Source: Methanobacteriota archaeon
Lineage (GTDB): Archaea; Halobacteriota; Methanomicrobia; Methanomicrobiales; Methanoculleaceae
NCBI GenBank assembly: GCA_030446015.1
Contig: JASUSO010000001.1
Location: forward strand, 1-64,000
DNA length: 64,000 nucleotides
Direction: 5' to 3'
In this document: positions 28,012-38,745 of the stretch, one piece after another
Numbering within the stretch: position 1 is the stretch's first letter
Layout of the letters: each line of letters starts with the position of its first letter
The notes under the pieces: model-generated
The model's input: only the letters and a program-made list of their open reading frames with translations
Databases searched by the model: none
What the model was told of the DNA's origin: nothing
Translations under genes and position numbers: made by a program

Positions 28012-28676
28012 GGCAGCCGCCCGGCTTCCTTCCAGTAGTCGTACTCGTGGTGCCAGCGATCCTTGTTCGCCATGACCAGCGCCTGCATCCGCTCTAGCAT
28101 TGCGGCGTGGAGTTCCTCCTGATCGGGGTAGGTCTCCTTCGTCTCGATGGCTCGTACGAGTCTCTTCCCGAGTTCGTAGGCCCGCCCCTCTGCGGGCACG
28201 ATCGTCTCCGGGTCGCCGCCGAGCACCACGCCGACCCCGCCCACGGTGTTCGCGCCCAGGGTCTGCAGGACTCCGTTCAGGTAATCCACGACCTCGCCCG
28301 CACCGGAACCGCCTGCCGTGGAGACGGCGCACCCGTACTTCCCGATGAACATCTGGCAGTGGATGGCGTCCGCCATCCGGTCGAGCATCGTCTTGATCTG
28401 GGCGGTGACCGAGTTGATGTAGTTGGGCGACCCAAGGACGATCCCGTCGCTCTCAAGCATCTTCTGGTAGAGTTCGGCGAAATCGTCTTTCCTGACGCAC
28501 TCTCCCCGCTCGTAGCAGACCGTGCACCCGATACAGTACTCGATCCGGAGCTTCGCAACATCCACGAGTTCCACCTCGGCCCCGGCGCTCTCTGCCCCGT
28601 CGAGGACGGCCCGGACGAGCCGGAGCGTCTGGCTCCTTGAGCCGCGGGGGCTTCCATTGATCCCAAGTATCTTCAT
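28008..28676 (-). CDS. Flavodoxin-family NADPH-dependent FMN reductase-like (iron-sulfur flavoprotein type)
   Basis: MKILGINGSPRGSRSQTL, CIGCTVCYERGECVRKDDF, LGSPNYINSVTAQIKTMLDR. Confidence 0.9.
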   Translation of the reverse strand: MKILGINGSPRGSRSQTLRLVRAVLDGAESAGAEVELVDVAKLRIEYCIGCTVCYERGECVRKDDFAELYQKMLESDGIVLGSPNYINSVTAQIKTMLDRMADAIHCQMFIGKYGCAVSTAGGSGAGEVVDYLNGVLQTLGANTVGGVGVVLGGDPETIVPAEGRAYELGKRLVRAIETKETYPDQEELHAAMLERMQALVMANKDRWHHEYDYWKEAGRLP

Positions 28677-28724
28677 CGTATCTCCTCTGTAAACCCGTAT
28701 CCCGGATAACCCTTACCCGCAGCC

Positions 28725-29192
28725 TCACGGGATGTCGTGCGTGATCTCGATCCCGGCGCGGTACTGCCGGTCGCAGTCGCCGGGGAGCTGGCTGGTGGTG
28801 AATATCTTCGTCTCGCCGGCCTGGAACCGGGGAGCAAGAACGGTCTCGGTCGCCCGGATCATGTTGCTCTCGTCGTCGATGAGCATGAACCGGATGACGA
28901 CGTTTCGTGCGGGCCCGTCACCGTCGTTGGTCACCGTCCCGGTCATCGTCCAGTAGCAGGACCCGTCGGTGCGCATACGCTTCTCGGGTGCGGTGACAGT
29001 GGCCGAGAACGACGGTTTCGGTCCGGCGGGCGAGTAGGTGGTGTAGGCACCCACTGTCGCCTCGGGGGTCGCGTCCTCCGGCTCCGGCCCGGCGGAGTTC
29101 CCCATGCAGCCCGCCGTGACGGCGGCGCCGAAGAGGCAGCAAAGGAGGACGAACGTTGCAAGACTCCTTCCCGAAAGAGAGTCCTTCTTCAT
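28725..29192 (-). CDS. Predicted lipoprotein
   Basis: Signal peptide and lipobox-like LFGAAVTAGCMGNS. Confidence 0.6.
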   Translation of the reverse strand: MKKDSLSGRSLATFVLLCCLFGAAVTAGCMGNSAGPEPEDATPEATVGAYTTYSPAGPKPSFSATVTAPEKRMRTDGSCYWTMTGTVTNDGDGPARNVVIRFMLIDDESNMIRATETVLAPRFQAGETKIFTTSQLPGDCDRQYRAGIEITHDIP

Positions 29193-29280
29193 GATGGTTC
29201 ATCGACCGGCGGATATATAACGGATGCGAAATCGCATCTGGAGCAACGATTTATCTCCTCTCCGGTCAATGGCCGGAACG

Positions 29281-29769
29281 ATGATGAGAGAGACTGGAGA
29301 GACCGCCGGGATGGTGACGGTCTGCAACGCCGTGACCGGGGAGCTGGAAGAGGTCGAGAGGGTCGTCAAATCCGACGAGGAGTGGCGGCGGCAGCTGACG
29401 CCGGAAGAGTTCTCCGTCGCCAGGAAGGCGGGCACGGAGCCGGCCTTCACCGGGCGGTACTGGGACTGCAAGGAGGACGGGCTGTACGTCTGCGTCTGTT
29501 GCGGCAACCACCTCTTCTCCTCGGAGACGAAGTTCGAATCGGGCACGGGCTGGCCGAGTTTCACGAAACCGGTCTCTGAACGAAACATCTGGACGGAGCC
29601 CGACACGCGGTTCGCCATGAACCGGACGGAGGTGCTCTGCCGGCGATGCGACGCCCACCTGGGCCACGTCTTCGACGACGGGCCGCCGCCGACGTATCAG
29701 CGCTACTGCATGAACTCGGCATCGCTCCGGTTCGTGCGGAAAGGGGACCTCGCCGGCCGGCGCGAATGA
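29281..29769 (+). CDS. msrB: Peptide methionine (R)-S-oxide reductase
   Basis: CVCCGNHLFSSETKFESGTGWPSF...RTEVLCRRCDAHLGHVFDDGP...YCMNSASL. Confidence 0.95.
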   Translation: MMRETGETAGMVTVCNAVTGELEEVERVVKSDEEWRRQLTPEEFSVARKAGTEPAFTGRYWDCKEDGLYVCVCCGNHLFSSETKFESGTGWPSFTKPVSERNIWTEPDTRFAMNRTEVLCRRCDAHLGHVFDDGPPPTYQRYCMNSASLRFVRKGDLAGRRE

Positions 29770-29800
29770 TTATCCGGGAGCGGCGCCGACCCACTGATCA

Positions 29801-30424
29801 GTGACTGCACAACCATCCCCCTGGGACGAGGACTACCGGAGGCGGGGGAACCTCTGGGGAGGAGCCCCGGCGCCGCTCCCGGAGATCCCGGCCGGCGCGG
29901 CCGTCCTCGAAGTCGGCTGCGGGAACGGCAAGACCCTTGAGGCTATCGCCCGGCGATATCCGCGCGTTGCTGCGATCGATAGCTCCCCCGAGGCCGTCGC
30001 CCTCGCCCGCCGACGCCCGGGGACGGCGGAGATCGGGTTTGCCGTCGCCGACGCCCGGCACCTGCCGTTCCGGGATGCGGCGTTCGACGCGGTCTTCCTG
30101 GTTCACGTCGCGGGCCACCTCCCCGCGCAGGGCAGAAAGGCCGTAGCCGCCGAGGTCGTCCGGGTGCTCGGGCCCGGAGGCACGCTCTTCTTCCGGAGTT
30201 TCTCCGTCGAGGATATGCGCGCCGGGAAGGGGACGGAGACGGAGCCGTGGACGTTCCGGCGGGGCGGGGGCATCATCACCCACTACTTCACCGAGGACGA
30301 GGCGGCGGAACTCTTCTCACCGCTCGTAGCAGTCTCGGTCCGGACGCACCGCTGGCGGATGCGGGTTCGGGGGGAGGACCTCCCCCGGGCCGAGGTGGAG
30401 GGGGTCTTTCGCCGGGAGGGGTAG
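29801..30424 (+). CDS. Class I SAM-dependent methyltransferase
   Basis: VLEVGCGNGKTLEAIA motif I; DARHLPFRDAAFDAVF. Confidence 0.88.
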   Translation: MTAQPSPWDEDYRRRGNLWGGAPAPLPEIPAGAAVLEVGCGNGKTLEAIARRYPRVAAIDSSPEAVALARRRPGTAEIGFAVADARHLPFRDAAFDAVFLVHVAGHLPAQGRKAVAAEVVRVLGPGGTLFFRSFSVEDMRAGKGTETEPWTFRRGGGIITHYFTEDEAAELFSPLVAVSVRTHRWRMRVRGEDLPRAEVEGVFRREG

Positions 30425-30633
30425 AGCACAGGAAGAACCAGAACGGCGCCCAATCCATCCATCGGCCGGAACCGGAGACATACCTTTTTACCCGCCCGGA
30501 CCGACCTATACGTACCTGAATATGGAGGAAGCCGGAACCGCGCCGGCCGGCGCGGCTGCTCCCGGGCTCCTCCGTGCAGCATGGTCAACCTTTTTTGACA
30601 TTCGGACAAAACTACAGGTGAGGAAGAGAGGTC

Positions 30634-30858
30634 ATGTGTATTGCAATGCCCGCTGAGGTACTCGAGATAAAAGAGGGCAACATCGGCGTCGTCGACTTCG
30701 GCGACCTGCAGCAGGAGGTCCGGCTCGACCTCGTCGACGTGAAGGTCGGCGAGTTCGTGCTCGTCCACGTCGGGTTCGCCATCCAGCGCCTCAGCAGAGA
30801 GGAGGGGCTTGAGACCCGCGAGATCTTCAAGCAGGTCTACGCCGCGATGGAGGAGTAA
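30634..30858 (+). CDS. hypC: Hydrogenase maturation factor HypC
   Basis: MCIAMPAEVLEI start and length typical of HypC. Confidence 0.93.
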   Translation: MCIAMPAEVLEIKEGNIGVVDFGDLQQEVRLDLVDVKVGEFVLVHVGFAIQRLSREEGLETREIFKQVYAAMEE

Positions 30859-31199
30859 TGCACGAGTACAGCATCGCCTACGACATCTACACGACCGCCC
30901 GCCGGGCCGCGATCGAGAACAACGCAAAAGAGGTGAAGTGCGTCAGCGTGGATGTCGGCAAACTGGCGATGGTGAACCCCGAACAGGTGGAGTTCCTCTT
31001 CAACGTCATCATCGAGGACGACCCGCTCTTTACGGGGGCACGACTCTCGTGCCGGGACGTGGAGGCCCGCACCCGCTGCTCCTGCGGGTATGAGGGGGAC
31101 GAGCGGTTCGTCTGTCCTCAGTGCGGGAAACTCCCGGAGATCGTTGCAGGAATGGAAATCGTAGTCACCAACATCGAGATAGAAGTGGACGAAGAATGA
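30858..31199 (+). CDS. hypA: Hydrogenase nickel incorporation protein HypA
   Basis: MHEYSIAYDIYTTARRAA; zinc motif CSCG...CPQCG. Confidence 0.93.
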   Translation: MHEYSIAYDIYTTARRAAIENNAKEVKCVSVDVGKLAMVNPEQVEFLFNVIIEDDPLFTGARLSCRDVEARTRCSCGYEGDERFVCPQCGKLPEIVAGMEIVVTNIEIEVDEE

Positions 31200-32191
31200 A
31201 AGTCAACCTCATGCACGGCGCCGGCGGCGAGGTGATGGGCGAGCTCCTGCGCGTCATCACCAACCTCAAGCACAACAACGCCGGCGGGATCGGGCTCGAA
31301 TCGCTGGACGACGGTGCAGTCATCCCCTTAAACGGCCAGAACATCGTTTTTACGACCGACAACCACGTAATCTCGCCGATCTTCTTCCCCGGCGGGGATA
31401 TCGGGCGGATCGCTGTCTGCGGGACCATCAACGACCTCGCGATGATGGGTGGGCGGCCGATCGCGCTCTCGTGCGGCATGGTCATCCCCGAAGGCTTCGA
31501 GGTCGCCGACCTCGAGCGGATCGTCGCGTCGATGGACGCAGCGCTCGGCGAGTGCGGGGCGAGCCTCGTCACGGGAGACACCAAGGTGCTCGAGCGGAGT
31601 GCGCTCGACACCATCGTCGTCAACACCGCCGGGATCGGCGTCGCCGAGCGGGTGGTGCGGGACAACGGCCTTCGGCCCGGCGATAAGATCCTCGTCAGCG
31701 GCACCATCGGCGACCACGGGATCGCCATCATGGCCCACCGGGAGGGGTTCGACTTCGGCGGCCAGATCAAGTCCGACGTCGCCCCCCTCTGGCCGCTCAT
31801 CGAGAAAGCGCTCGCGGCCGGGGAGATCCACGCGATGAAAGACCCGACGAGGGGCGGGTTCGCAAACGCCATCAACGAGATGGCGAGAAAGAGCGGCGTC
31901 GGAGTCGTCATCGAGGAAGAGGACCTGCCCATCCGGGCGAGCGTCCGGAGCGCCGCCGGGATGCTCGGCATCGATCCGCTTGAGGTGGCAAACGAGGGCA
32001 AGGTCGTCATGGGGGTCGCGCCCAATGATGCCGAGGCTGTCCTCGCGGCCATACGCTCGCACCCCTACGGGCGCGACGCGGCGATCGTCGGCGAGGTCGT
32101 CGAAGGTTCGAACGTCGTGATGCGCACCGCCATCGGCGGAGAGCGGTTCATCGAGCCGCCGGTCGGCGACCCGGTCCCGCGTGTCTGCTAA
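31196..32191 (+). CDS. hypE: Carbamoyl dehydratase HypE
   Basis: MKVNLMHGAGGEVM...; C-terminal PRVC thiocarboxamide-acceptor Cys; overlaps hypA by ATGA. Confidence 0.94.
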   Translation: MKVNLMHGAGGEVMGELLRVITNLKHNNAGGIGLESLDDGAVIPLNGQNIVFTTDNHVISPIFFPGGDIGRIAVCGTINDLAMMGGRPIALSCGMVIPEGFEVADLERIVASMDAALGECGASLVTGDTKVLERSALDTIVVNTAGIGVAERVVRDNGLRPGDKILVSGTIGDHGIAIMAHREGFDFGGQIKSDVAPLWPLIEKALAAGEIHAMKDPTRGGFANAINEMARKSGVGVVIEEEDLPIRASVRSAAGMLGIDPLEVANEGKVVMGVAPNDAEAVLAAIRSHPYGRDAAIVGEVVEGSNVVMRTAIGGERFIEPPVGDPVPRVC

Positions 32192-32288
32192 CGAGGGGAC
32201 AACAATTTTTTTGCAACGCCCGGGTTGATACCCGCGCCAGTCATATACGATAAACGCCGTGGATACTCGCATGGAGAGGCATGAACCG

Positions 32289-32720
32289 ATGATGGAGGAG
32301 TCGGAGATCGAGGTGCGGCTGGTGGACGTCTGGGACGTCGAGACGATCGCCGACCTCTACCGGGCGGGCGGCTGGTGGAACGAGCGATGGGACCCCGCCG
32401 ACCTTGCCGCCCTCATCGCGGGCAGTTTCGCCTTCGCCGTCGCTGTCGACCGGACGACCGGCAGATCCGTCGGCATGGGCAGGGTGATCTCGGACGGGGT
32501 CTCGGACGGCTACGTGCAGGACCTGGTCGTCCTGCCCGGATACCGCGGCCGGGGCATCGGAACGATGATCTTATCTGCGCTGCTCGATTACTGTACGTCT
32601 AAAGGTGTCGCCTGGGTCGCCCTCGTCGCCGAGCCCGGAACCGAGCCGTTCTACACCGCGCTCGGGTTCCGGAGGATGGAAGGGCACACGCCCATGCGGT
32701 GGTACCCGGATAAGAGGTGA
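32289..32720 (+). CDS. GNAT acetyltransferase
   Basis: VQDLVVLPGYRGRGIGTMILSALLDY. Confidence 0.85.
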   Translation: MMEESEIEVRLVDVWDVETIADLYRAGGWWNERWDPADLAALIAGSFAFAVAVDRTTGRSVGMGRVISDGVSDGYVQDLVVLPGYRGRGIGTMILSALLDYCTSKGVAWVALVAEPGTEPFYTALGFRRMEGHTPMRWYPDKR

Positions 32721-32723
32721 AAT

Positions 32724-33638
32724 ATGCTGAAACCGGCCGACTTCAAGCCCGTGACCCTGGACGATCGCGACCTCTTCGACAGGCACTACCGGCAGTTCCC
32801 CCAGGTGCACAGCGACAACACATTCGCGAACATGGTCTGCTGGAACCACTACGCGGACTACCGATACGTGGAGGTCGAAGGCGCGATCGTCCTCTCGAGC
32901 ACCATCGACGGCGTGACATCGTACCGCATGCCGATCGGGCCGAAAAACCCGGATCTCCTCGAAGACCTCATCGACCTCGCGCTCCGGGAGGGCGGCGAAA
33001 CGCCCCTGTGGATTCTCGACCCAGAGAACGAAGCATGGCTCCGGGAGGCCTACCCAGCCCTCCCGCTGCACGAGAACCGGGACTTCTTCGACTACATTTA
33101 CCGAACAGTTGACCTCGCCGAACTCGCCGGGAAGGAGTACGCCACCATCCGTCACCAGGTCCACCGGTTCGGCCGGGAATACACGTACACCGTCGAGACG
33201 ATCACGGAGGAGAACATCCAGGAGGCCTGGGAGTTCCTGGTCGTCTGGTGCGAGTGGCGGGACTGCGACGCCGAACCCATCCTCGCCGCCGAGAAGGACG
33301 CCATCCTCTTTGCCGTGAACAACTTCTTCGCCATCGGGCTCGAGGGCTGGATCGTCAGGATCGGCGGCACCATCGGGGCGATATCGATCGTCGGGCCGGT
33401 CAACGAATCGATGGCGGTCGTTCACTTCGAGAAAGCGCTCCCCGATACCTACAGGAACATCTACAAGGTGATCACGACCGAGACGGCGGCCGGGCTCCGG
33501 GAGCGCTACCGCTACGTCAACCGGGAGTGCGACATGGGCGTCGCCGGGCTCCGCGAGTCGAAGACGCGCTACCACCCCGCGTGCATGGTCAAGGTCCACT
33601 CCGTGACCCGGCGTGACCTGGAGACGTGCTGCCGATGA
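32724..33638 (+). CDS. DUF2156 (phosphatidylglycerol lysyltransferase-like, GNAT fold)
   Basis: FKPVTLDDRDLFDRHYRQFPQVHSDNTFANMVCWNHY...VNRECDMGVAGLRESKTRYHPACMVKVHSV. Confidence 0.85.
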   Translation: MLKPADFKPVTLDDRDLFDRHYRQFPQVHSDNTFANMVCWNHYADYRYVEVEGAIVLSSTIDGVTSYRMPIGPKNPDLLEDLIDLALREGGETPLWILDPENEAWLREAYPALPLHENRDFFDYIYRTVDLAELAGKEYATIRHQVHRFGREYTYTVETITEENIQEAWEFLVVWCEWRDCDAEPILAAEKDAILFAVNNFFAIGLEGWIVRIGGTIGAISIVGPVNESMAVVHFEKALPDTYRNIYKVITTETAAGLRERYRYVNRECDMGVAGLRESKTRYHPACMVKVHSVTRRDLETCCR

Positions 33639-34897
33639 ACGCCGACCTGCTGCTCCGAAACGTCCAGCTCCCGACGGGGAGGCGCGCCGACATCGCCGTC
33701 GCCGGCGGCATCGTCCGGCACGTCGGCGCGGCGGTGCGCGCCGAGGAGACGATCGACGGCACCGGATACACCTGTCTCCCCGGTGCGGTCGATATGCACG
33801 TCCACATGCGGGGCGGGGTGCAGGCCGAAAAGGAAGACTGGCGGACGGGGACGACGAGCGCGGTCGCCGGCGGGGTGACGGTCGTCATCGACCAGCCAAA
33901 CACCGTCCCGCCCATCACCACGCCAGAACTCCTCCGGGCGCGCCTTTGCGAGGCAAAGGAGCAGGCGGTCTGCGGGTTCGGGGTGAACGCGGGCGTCGTG
34001 CCGGAGGCCGATCTTGCCGGGATGTGGGAGGCCGGCGCCACGGCCTTCGGGGAGACCTTCGCTGCCCCGTCGAGTTACGGCGAGGGGCTCGATGAAGAGA
34101 CGCTCAGGGGGCTGCTTGCCCGCATCCACGCCCTCGGAGGGGTCGCGACCATCCACGCCGAGGAGGTCGGCGGCCGGGCGCCGGCGACGCTCGCCGACCA
34201 CGACCGCGCCCGGCCGGGCGAGGGGGAGGCACGCGCCGTGCAGAAGGTTGCCGGCCTCGCCCCGGCAGGGCTGCGGCTCCACTTCTGCCATCTCAGCACC
34301 GCCGCCTCGGTCAGGGCCGCGCGCGGCACGGTGGAGGTGACGCCGCACCACCTCTTCCTCTCGCGCGAGATGTTTGATCCGGGCGATACCCATGCCCGGA
34401 TGAACCCTCCCCTCCGGGACGAGAAGACACGGCGCGAACTCTGGTCGTGCTGGGAGAGGATAGACGTCGTCGCCTCCGATCACGCCCCGCACACGGCTCG
34501 GGAGAAGGAGGCGCCCTTCGAGACCGCGCCCTCCGGCATCCCCGGGGTGGAGACGATGGTGCCGCTTCTCGTGGCGGCGGTGCAGGAAGGGCGGATCACC
34601 CTCGCCTCGGTGATCGAGAAGACGTCGTGGAATCCCGCCGCCATCCTCGGCATCCCGCGCGCGGGGTTCGAGCCGGGAGACCGGGCGGACTACGCCCTCT
34701 ACCCGTCCGAGGTAACCCGGATCGACGCCTCACTCCTCCACGCAAAGTGCGGCTGGTCGCCGTTTGAGGGGCTCGACGCGGTCTTCCCGGAGGTGGTGAT
34801 CGTCGGGGGAGCGCAGGCCTACGTTCACGGCGACCTCCGGGAGATTCATGCAGCGTGGTATCCCGGGCGAGGATATTTATCCCGGGAAAATAAATAA
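33635..34897 (+). CDS. pyrC: Dihydroorotase
   Basis: DMHVHMRGG (DxHxH), TIHAEE, LHFCHLST, DVVASDHAPHT. Confidence 0.92.
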   Translation: MNADLLLRNVQLPTGRRADIAVAGGIVRHVGAAVRAEETIDGTGYTCLPGAVDMHVHMRGGVQAEKEDWRTGTTSAVAGGVTVVIDQPNTVPPITTPELLRARLCEAKEQAVCGFGVNAGVVPEADLAGMWEAGATAFGETFAAPSSYGEGLDEETLRGLLARIHALGGVATIHAEEVGGRAPATLADHDRARPGEGEARAVQKVAGLAPAGLRLHFCHLSTAASVRAARGTVEVTPHHLFLSREMFDPGDTHARMNPPLRDEKTRRELWSCWERIDVVASDHAPHTAREKEAPFETAPSGIPGVETMVPLLVAAVQEGRITLASVIEKTSWNPAAILGIPRAGFEPGDRADYALYPSEVTRIDASLLHAKCGWSPFEGLDAVFPEVVIVGGAQAYVHGDLREIHAAWYPGRGYLSRENK

Positions 34898-35093
34898 TAC
34901 AGGGCCGATAAAGCGCACCTTATAGGTCCCCGGGTGATCATCTGGCGAGACGCCCGGAAATGAACCGCGGGACAACCCAGGTGCGCGACAGGCACGCCCG
35001 GCATATGGGTTCGATCGGGTGAGGAACGGCACAAGCCGCCTGTGAACATCGATCGTTAGTGTCGGGCGACATCCCATCACGAGGACATTTCTT

Positions 35094-35411
35094 ATGGAGA
35101 CCTACGCCGATGCCGTCGCCGAGACCCCGCACGGGGTGACCATCACGCTCGACGTCACGGCGGGCGCAAAGCGCTCGGTGTTTCCCGCAGGTTACAACGA
35201 GTGGCGCAAGAGCATCAAGTGCCAGATAGCGGCCCCCGCCGTCGGCGGGAGAGCGAACCGCGCTATCATCGACCTTCTTGCGGAGACGTTCAACGTTCCA
35301 CGCGCCGACGTGGAGATCATCGCCGGACATACATCCTCCTCGAAGATCGTGGCAATCACCGGCGTATCGAGGTCCCGCGCTCTCGCGCGCCTGAACGGCG
35401 CCGGGGCATGA
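35094..35411 (+). CDS. DUF167/UPF0235 family protein
   Basis: VTAGAKRSVFPAGYNEWRKSIKCQIAAPAVGGRANRAIIDLLAETF. Confidence 0.88.
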   Translation: METYADAVAETPHGVTITLDVTAGAKRSVFPAGYNEWRKSIKCQIAAPAVGGRANRAIIDLLAETFNVPRADVEIIAGHTSSSKIVAITGVSRSRALARLNGAGA

Positions 35412-35668
35412 GATCGCCCGGGCGGATACCCGGGGCTCCCGGATAGAACGACGTTGGCCGCGAGCGAGGTACAAGAAAAGATATCTCAAAGTGCTCTCTT
35501 TTAGGAGCATAAATTTAGATTTATCCTCTAAAAAATCTTGCGTCAAGCCCGCCATCTGATTTAAGTAATTTCACTCTAGATATATGATTAGCCCGTACTT
35601 CCGCGCAGGAACAAACCGTGTGCGGATGCGGCGATCAGACTTACCATTACAAAAGGAGGCAAGACTCC

Positions 35669-36886
35669 ATGTATTCATCGGATACCACAAAGTATCTCAT
35701 TCATCTTACTCTGCAGATCGAGGGGGTGGTCGACAAGCCCGACGTAGTGGGCGCCATCTTCGGCCAGACCGAGGGGTTGCTCGGCGAAGACCTCGATCTG
35801 CGCGATTTACAGAGGACCGGCCGCGTCGGCCGGATCGACGTCCAGATCACAACGAAACGGGGGGAGACTAAAGGCGAGATACTCGTCTCGTCATCGCTCG
35901 ACCGGGCGGAGACGGCGCTCCTCGCCTCGTCGCTCGAGACGATCGACCGGGTCGGGCCGTGCACGGCGCACGTGAAGGTCGACCGCATCGAGGACATCCG
36001 GGTGACCAAGCGTCGCAAGATCGTCGAGCGCGCCAAAGAACTCCTCCTCGAGGACTTCGATGAGGGCCCCATCAACAGCGACGAACTGCTCGACGAGGTC
36101 AGGGAGACGATCAGGATCGAGAAACTCGAGTACCTCGGCGAGGAGAGGGTGCACGCGGGGCCGAACGTCATGGACTCCGACGCTATCATCATCGTCGAGG
36201 GGCGGGCCGACGTCATCAACCTGCTCCGCTACGGGATCAAGAACGCCGTCGCGGTCGAAGGAACCAACGTCCCGCGCATCATCATCGACCTCTGTTCGCA
36301 GAAGACCGCGACGACCCTGCTCGACGGCGACCGGGGCGGCGAGCTGATCCTCCGCGAACTCCTCCAGGTAGCCGAGATCGACTTCGTGGCCTACAGTCCC
36401 CGGGGAAAGAGCGTCGAGGAGATGAGCCGCAAAGAGATCATCAAGGCGCTCCGGAACAAAGTGCCTGCGGTGGGGATCATCGACCAGCCCCCCGCCGAGG
36501 AGAACGTCGAGCGGTTGCCTGCGTACACACCCCACGCCGAGACGCGGGCTCCTGCCGGTGCAGGCGACGGCGAGCGGCCGCCGCGCCGTGAATGGACACC
36601 AAAGGTTCCGTCGACGCTCGGGGAGCACATGGCAGACGTCCGGGACAGGAATATTGCGCGGTTCCTCTCGCCGGACTACACCGTCCTGCTGGAATCCAGC
36701 GCAACCGACGTCGAGGGCGCACTCCAGAACCTGAACGGCGACGTCGAGGGGGTTGTCGTCGATCGCATCATCGACCAGAAACTCCTCGATCAGCTCGGGG
36801 GGAGGGACCTCGAGTTCGTGGCTGCGCGGGACTTTAAGGGGATAATAAAGCGTCCGCTCTCCATAAGGCTCATAAAGATAGGGTAG
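35669..36886 (+). CDS. dnaG: Archaeal DnaG-like primase/exosome subunit
   Basis: Toprim [39 protein letters not shown]; archaeal DnaG N-terminus. Confidence 0.95.
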   Translation: MYSSDTTKYLIHLTLQIEGVVDKPDVVGAIFGQTEGLLGEDLDLRDLQRTGRVGRIDVQITTKRGETKGEILVSSSLDRAETALLASSLETIDRVGPCTAHVKVDRIEDIRVTKRRKIVERAKELLLEDFDEGPINSDELLDEVRETIRIEKLEYLGEERVHAGPNVMDSDAIIIVEGRADVINLLRYGIKNAVAVEGTNVPRIIIDLCSQKTATTLLDGDRGGELILRELLQVAEIDFVAYSPRGKSVEEMSRKEIIKALRNKVPAVGIIDQPPAEENVERLPAYTPHAETRAPAGAGDGERPPRREWTPKVPSTLGEHMADVRDRNIARFLSPDYTVLLESSATDVEGALQNLNGDVEGVVVDRIIDQKLLDQLGGRDLEFVAARDFKGIIKRPLSIRLIKIG

Positions 36887-36949
36887 TGGTTATCCCGGGT
36901 GCAAATTTATTTATATTTATATCTACTATTTTTATCTCTGGGAGAGAAT

Positions 36950-37234
36950 ATGCACAAGGAAGAGTTGATAGCCTTACATGCAATTCTTACTGAGATTAAA
37001 GACTTTTTTGAATTGCAGAACCCGGATCTGAAATTTTCACAATATTACTCGTTGAAGATAGACCCCTCACAGGTGCATAAGAGCAAGATGGAGCACAAGT
37101 ACGCAATATTCGTACTCGGCACGGAACTCGCCAACGCCATGAAAGATGTGGAGTTCTCGTCATCCGGCCGGATCTCCGCCCGGATGAAGGAACTTGCCGA
37201 GAAGACGCTCAAAGAGATAGAGTATCTCCAGTAA
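36950..37234 (+). CDS. UPF0058 family protein
   Basis: MHKEELIALHAILTEIKDFFE...DPSQVHKSKMEHKYAIFVLGTELANAM. Confidence 0.85.
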   Translation: MHKEELIALHAILTEIKDFFELQNPDLKFSQYYSLKIDPSQVHKSKMEHKYAIFVLGTELANAMKDVEFSSSGRISARMKELAEKTLKEIEYLQ

Positions 37235-37282
37235 GAATGCAGGCGCGGGGCCAATGGCTCCCTGCGCCCCCTCCCCTCTCCT

Positions 37283-38077
37283 TCAGGCACGCATCTCGCG
37301 CTCGCGCTCGATGAGGTATCGGGCGAGCAGCTTCGGAATGGGTGCCGCCATGCAGTGCCAGTTCGGCGTCCCGTTCACCTCAAGAACCGTGTAGCCTTCC
37401 TCGTCACGGAGGAGATCAACCCCGCAGTAGTCGATCCCGATCGCCGCCGCAGCCGCCTCGGCAATGGAGCCCATCTCCTCGTCGATCTCGACCGGCATCC
37501 CGATCCCGCCCTGATGAATGTTGTGCGTCAGGGAATCGGAGACCCGGGCTATCGCACCGACGGCCTCACCGCCGAGGACGAAGACCCGGAAGTCCCGGTC
37601 GTTCTTCACGTACTCCTGCAGGTACCATGGCCCCGGCCCGAGTTCCCCGGGCTCCGTCACGAGCCGGATACCGTTCCCGTCATACCCGTACAGCGGTTTA
37701 TAGACGACTCTTCCGTGGCGCCGGAGAAACGCCAGCGCCTGCTCCTCCGACCGGGTGTAGGCCGTATCCGGTGTCCTCACGTTGTTTTCGAGGAGGAGCG
37801 CCGTCGTCATCACCTTGGATGCGCAGGTAACGATGCTCTCGGGGGTGTTGATCACCCGGTTATGGAGCGAGAGCACATTCAAGGTCTCGAACTGGTGTCC
37901 GTCCTGCCGGATACCGCAGACCCATATGAGTGCATTCTCAAGCCCGGAGTCGAGGGGGTTGACTGAACCGAGATCGAGCACCTCGTATCGGGCGTCGGCT
38001 TTCTCCAGTTCCCGCATAACAGCGCCGGTCGAGTTGTCGTCCGGCGTATCGGTCGGTTTTGGTACGATGTGGATCAT
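37283..38077 (-). CDS. RimK-like ATP-grasp ligase (possibly MptN-like)
   Basis: VVYKPLYGYDGNGI, LQEYVKNDRDFRVFVLGGEAVGAIAR, VLEVNGTPNWH. Confidence 0.82.
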   Translation of the reverse strand: MIHIVPKPTDTPDDNSTGAVMRELEKADARYEVLDLGSVNPLDSGLENALIWVCGIRQDGHQFETLNVLSLHNRVINTPESIVTCASKVMTTALLLENNVRTPDTAYTRSEEQALAFLRRHGRVVYKPLYGYDGNGIRLVTEPGELGPGPWYLQEYVKNDRDFRVFVLGGEAVGAIARVSDSLTHNIHQGGIGMPVEIDEEMGSIAEAAAAAIGIDYCGVDLLRDEEGYTVLEVNGTPNWHCMAAPIPKLLARYLIEREREMRA

Positions 38078-38167
38078 GCGCCTCACATCCCGCTCCCGGA
38101 ACGGCAGTTCACGGACAGGGAATCTTCAGTACCATTTTGTACCTTGCCGGATATAACCGGTAGGTAC

Positions 38168-38644
38168 ATGCAGAAGAACCGGGTCTGTGTCATCGGGTGC
38201 GGAAATCCCTTTATGGGAAACGACGGGGCGGGGATCTCGGTGATGCGCCGCTTTGATGGGAGACTGCCCGGGGTGGATGCCATCGACGGCGGCGCAGGCG
38301 GGCTCGGCCTGGTCCCGCTGATGGAAGGCTACGAGAAGGTGGTGATCGTCGATGCGATGATCGGCATCGGCGACCGCATCGGAGAAGTCCGCACATTCGA
38401 CCTTCCGCCGTCGTGGGATCTCCCCGCATGCGCACTCCATGAGATCGGGATCGGAGAGGCGGTGACGATTGCCCGAGAGCTCGGATACGCCGGAGAGATC
38501 GTGACCGTCGGGATCGAAGTGGGTGAGATCCGGGAGTTCAGCAGGGATATCGACCCGGAGGTCGAGGAGGGGATCCGGATTGCCGAGCAGACGATCCTCA
38601 CCATCCTCCAGGAGTGGATAGGTAGTCCGGGGGTGCAATCATAG
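38168..38644 (+). CDS. Hydrogenase maturation protease (HyaD/FrcD-type)
   Basis: VIGCGNPFMGNDGAGISVMRRF; VVIVDAMIG. Confidence 0.88.
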   Translation: MQKNRVCVIGCGNPFMGNDGAGISVMRRFDGRLPGVDAIDGGAGGLGLVPLMEGYEKVVIVDAMIGIGDRIGEVRTFDLPPSWDLPACALHEIGIGEAVTIARELGYAGEIVTVGIEVGEIREFSRDIDPEVEEGIRIAEQTILTILQEWIGSPGVQS

Positions 38645-38745
38645 ACCGCTGTCGCCGGACGACCCTGGATGCCTCGCATCGCGCTCTCTCACAAGCGTAT
38701 AAAATAACAAGGTTTATCGTATACCACTGAGCTAAAGTTGTCTGA

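Noticed and set aside
34861-34887. TCCCGGG...CCCGGGA palindrome as a pyrC regulatory element
   Set aside because: Only 7-bp arms, lies inside the pyrC 3' end, likely by chance in GC-rich DNA.
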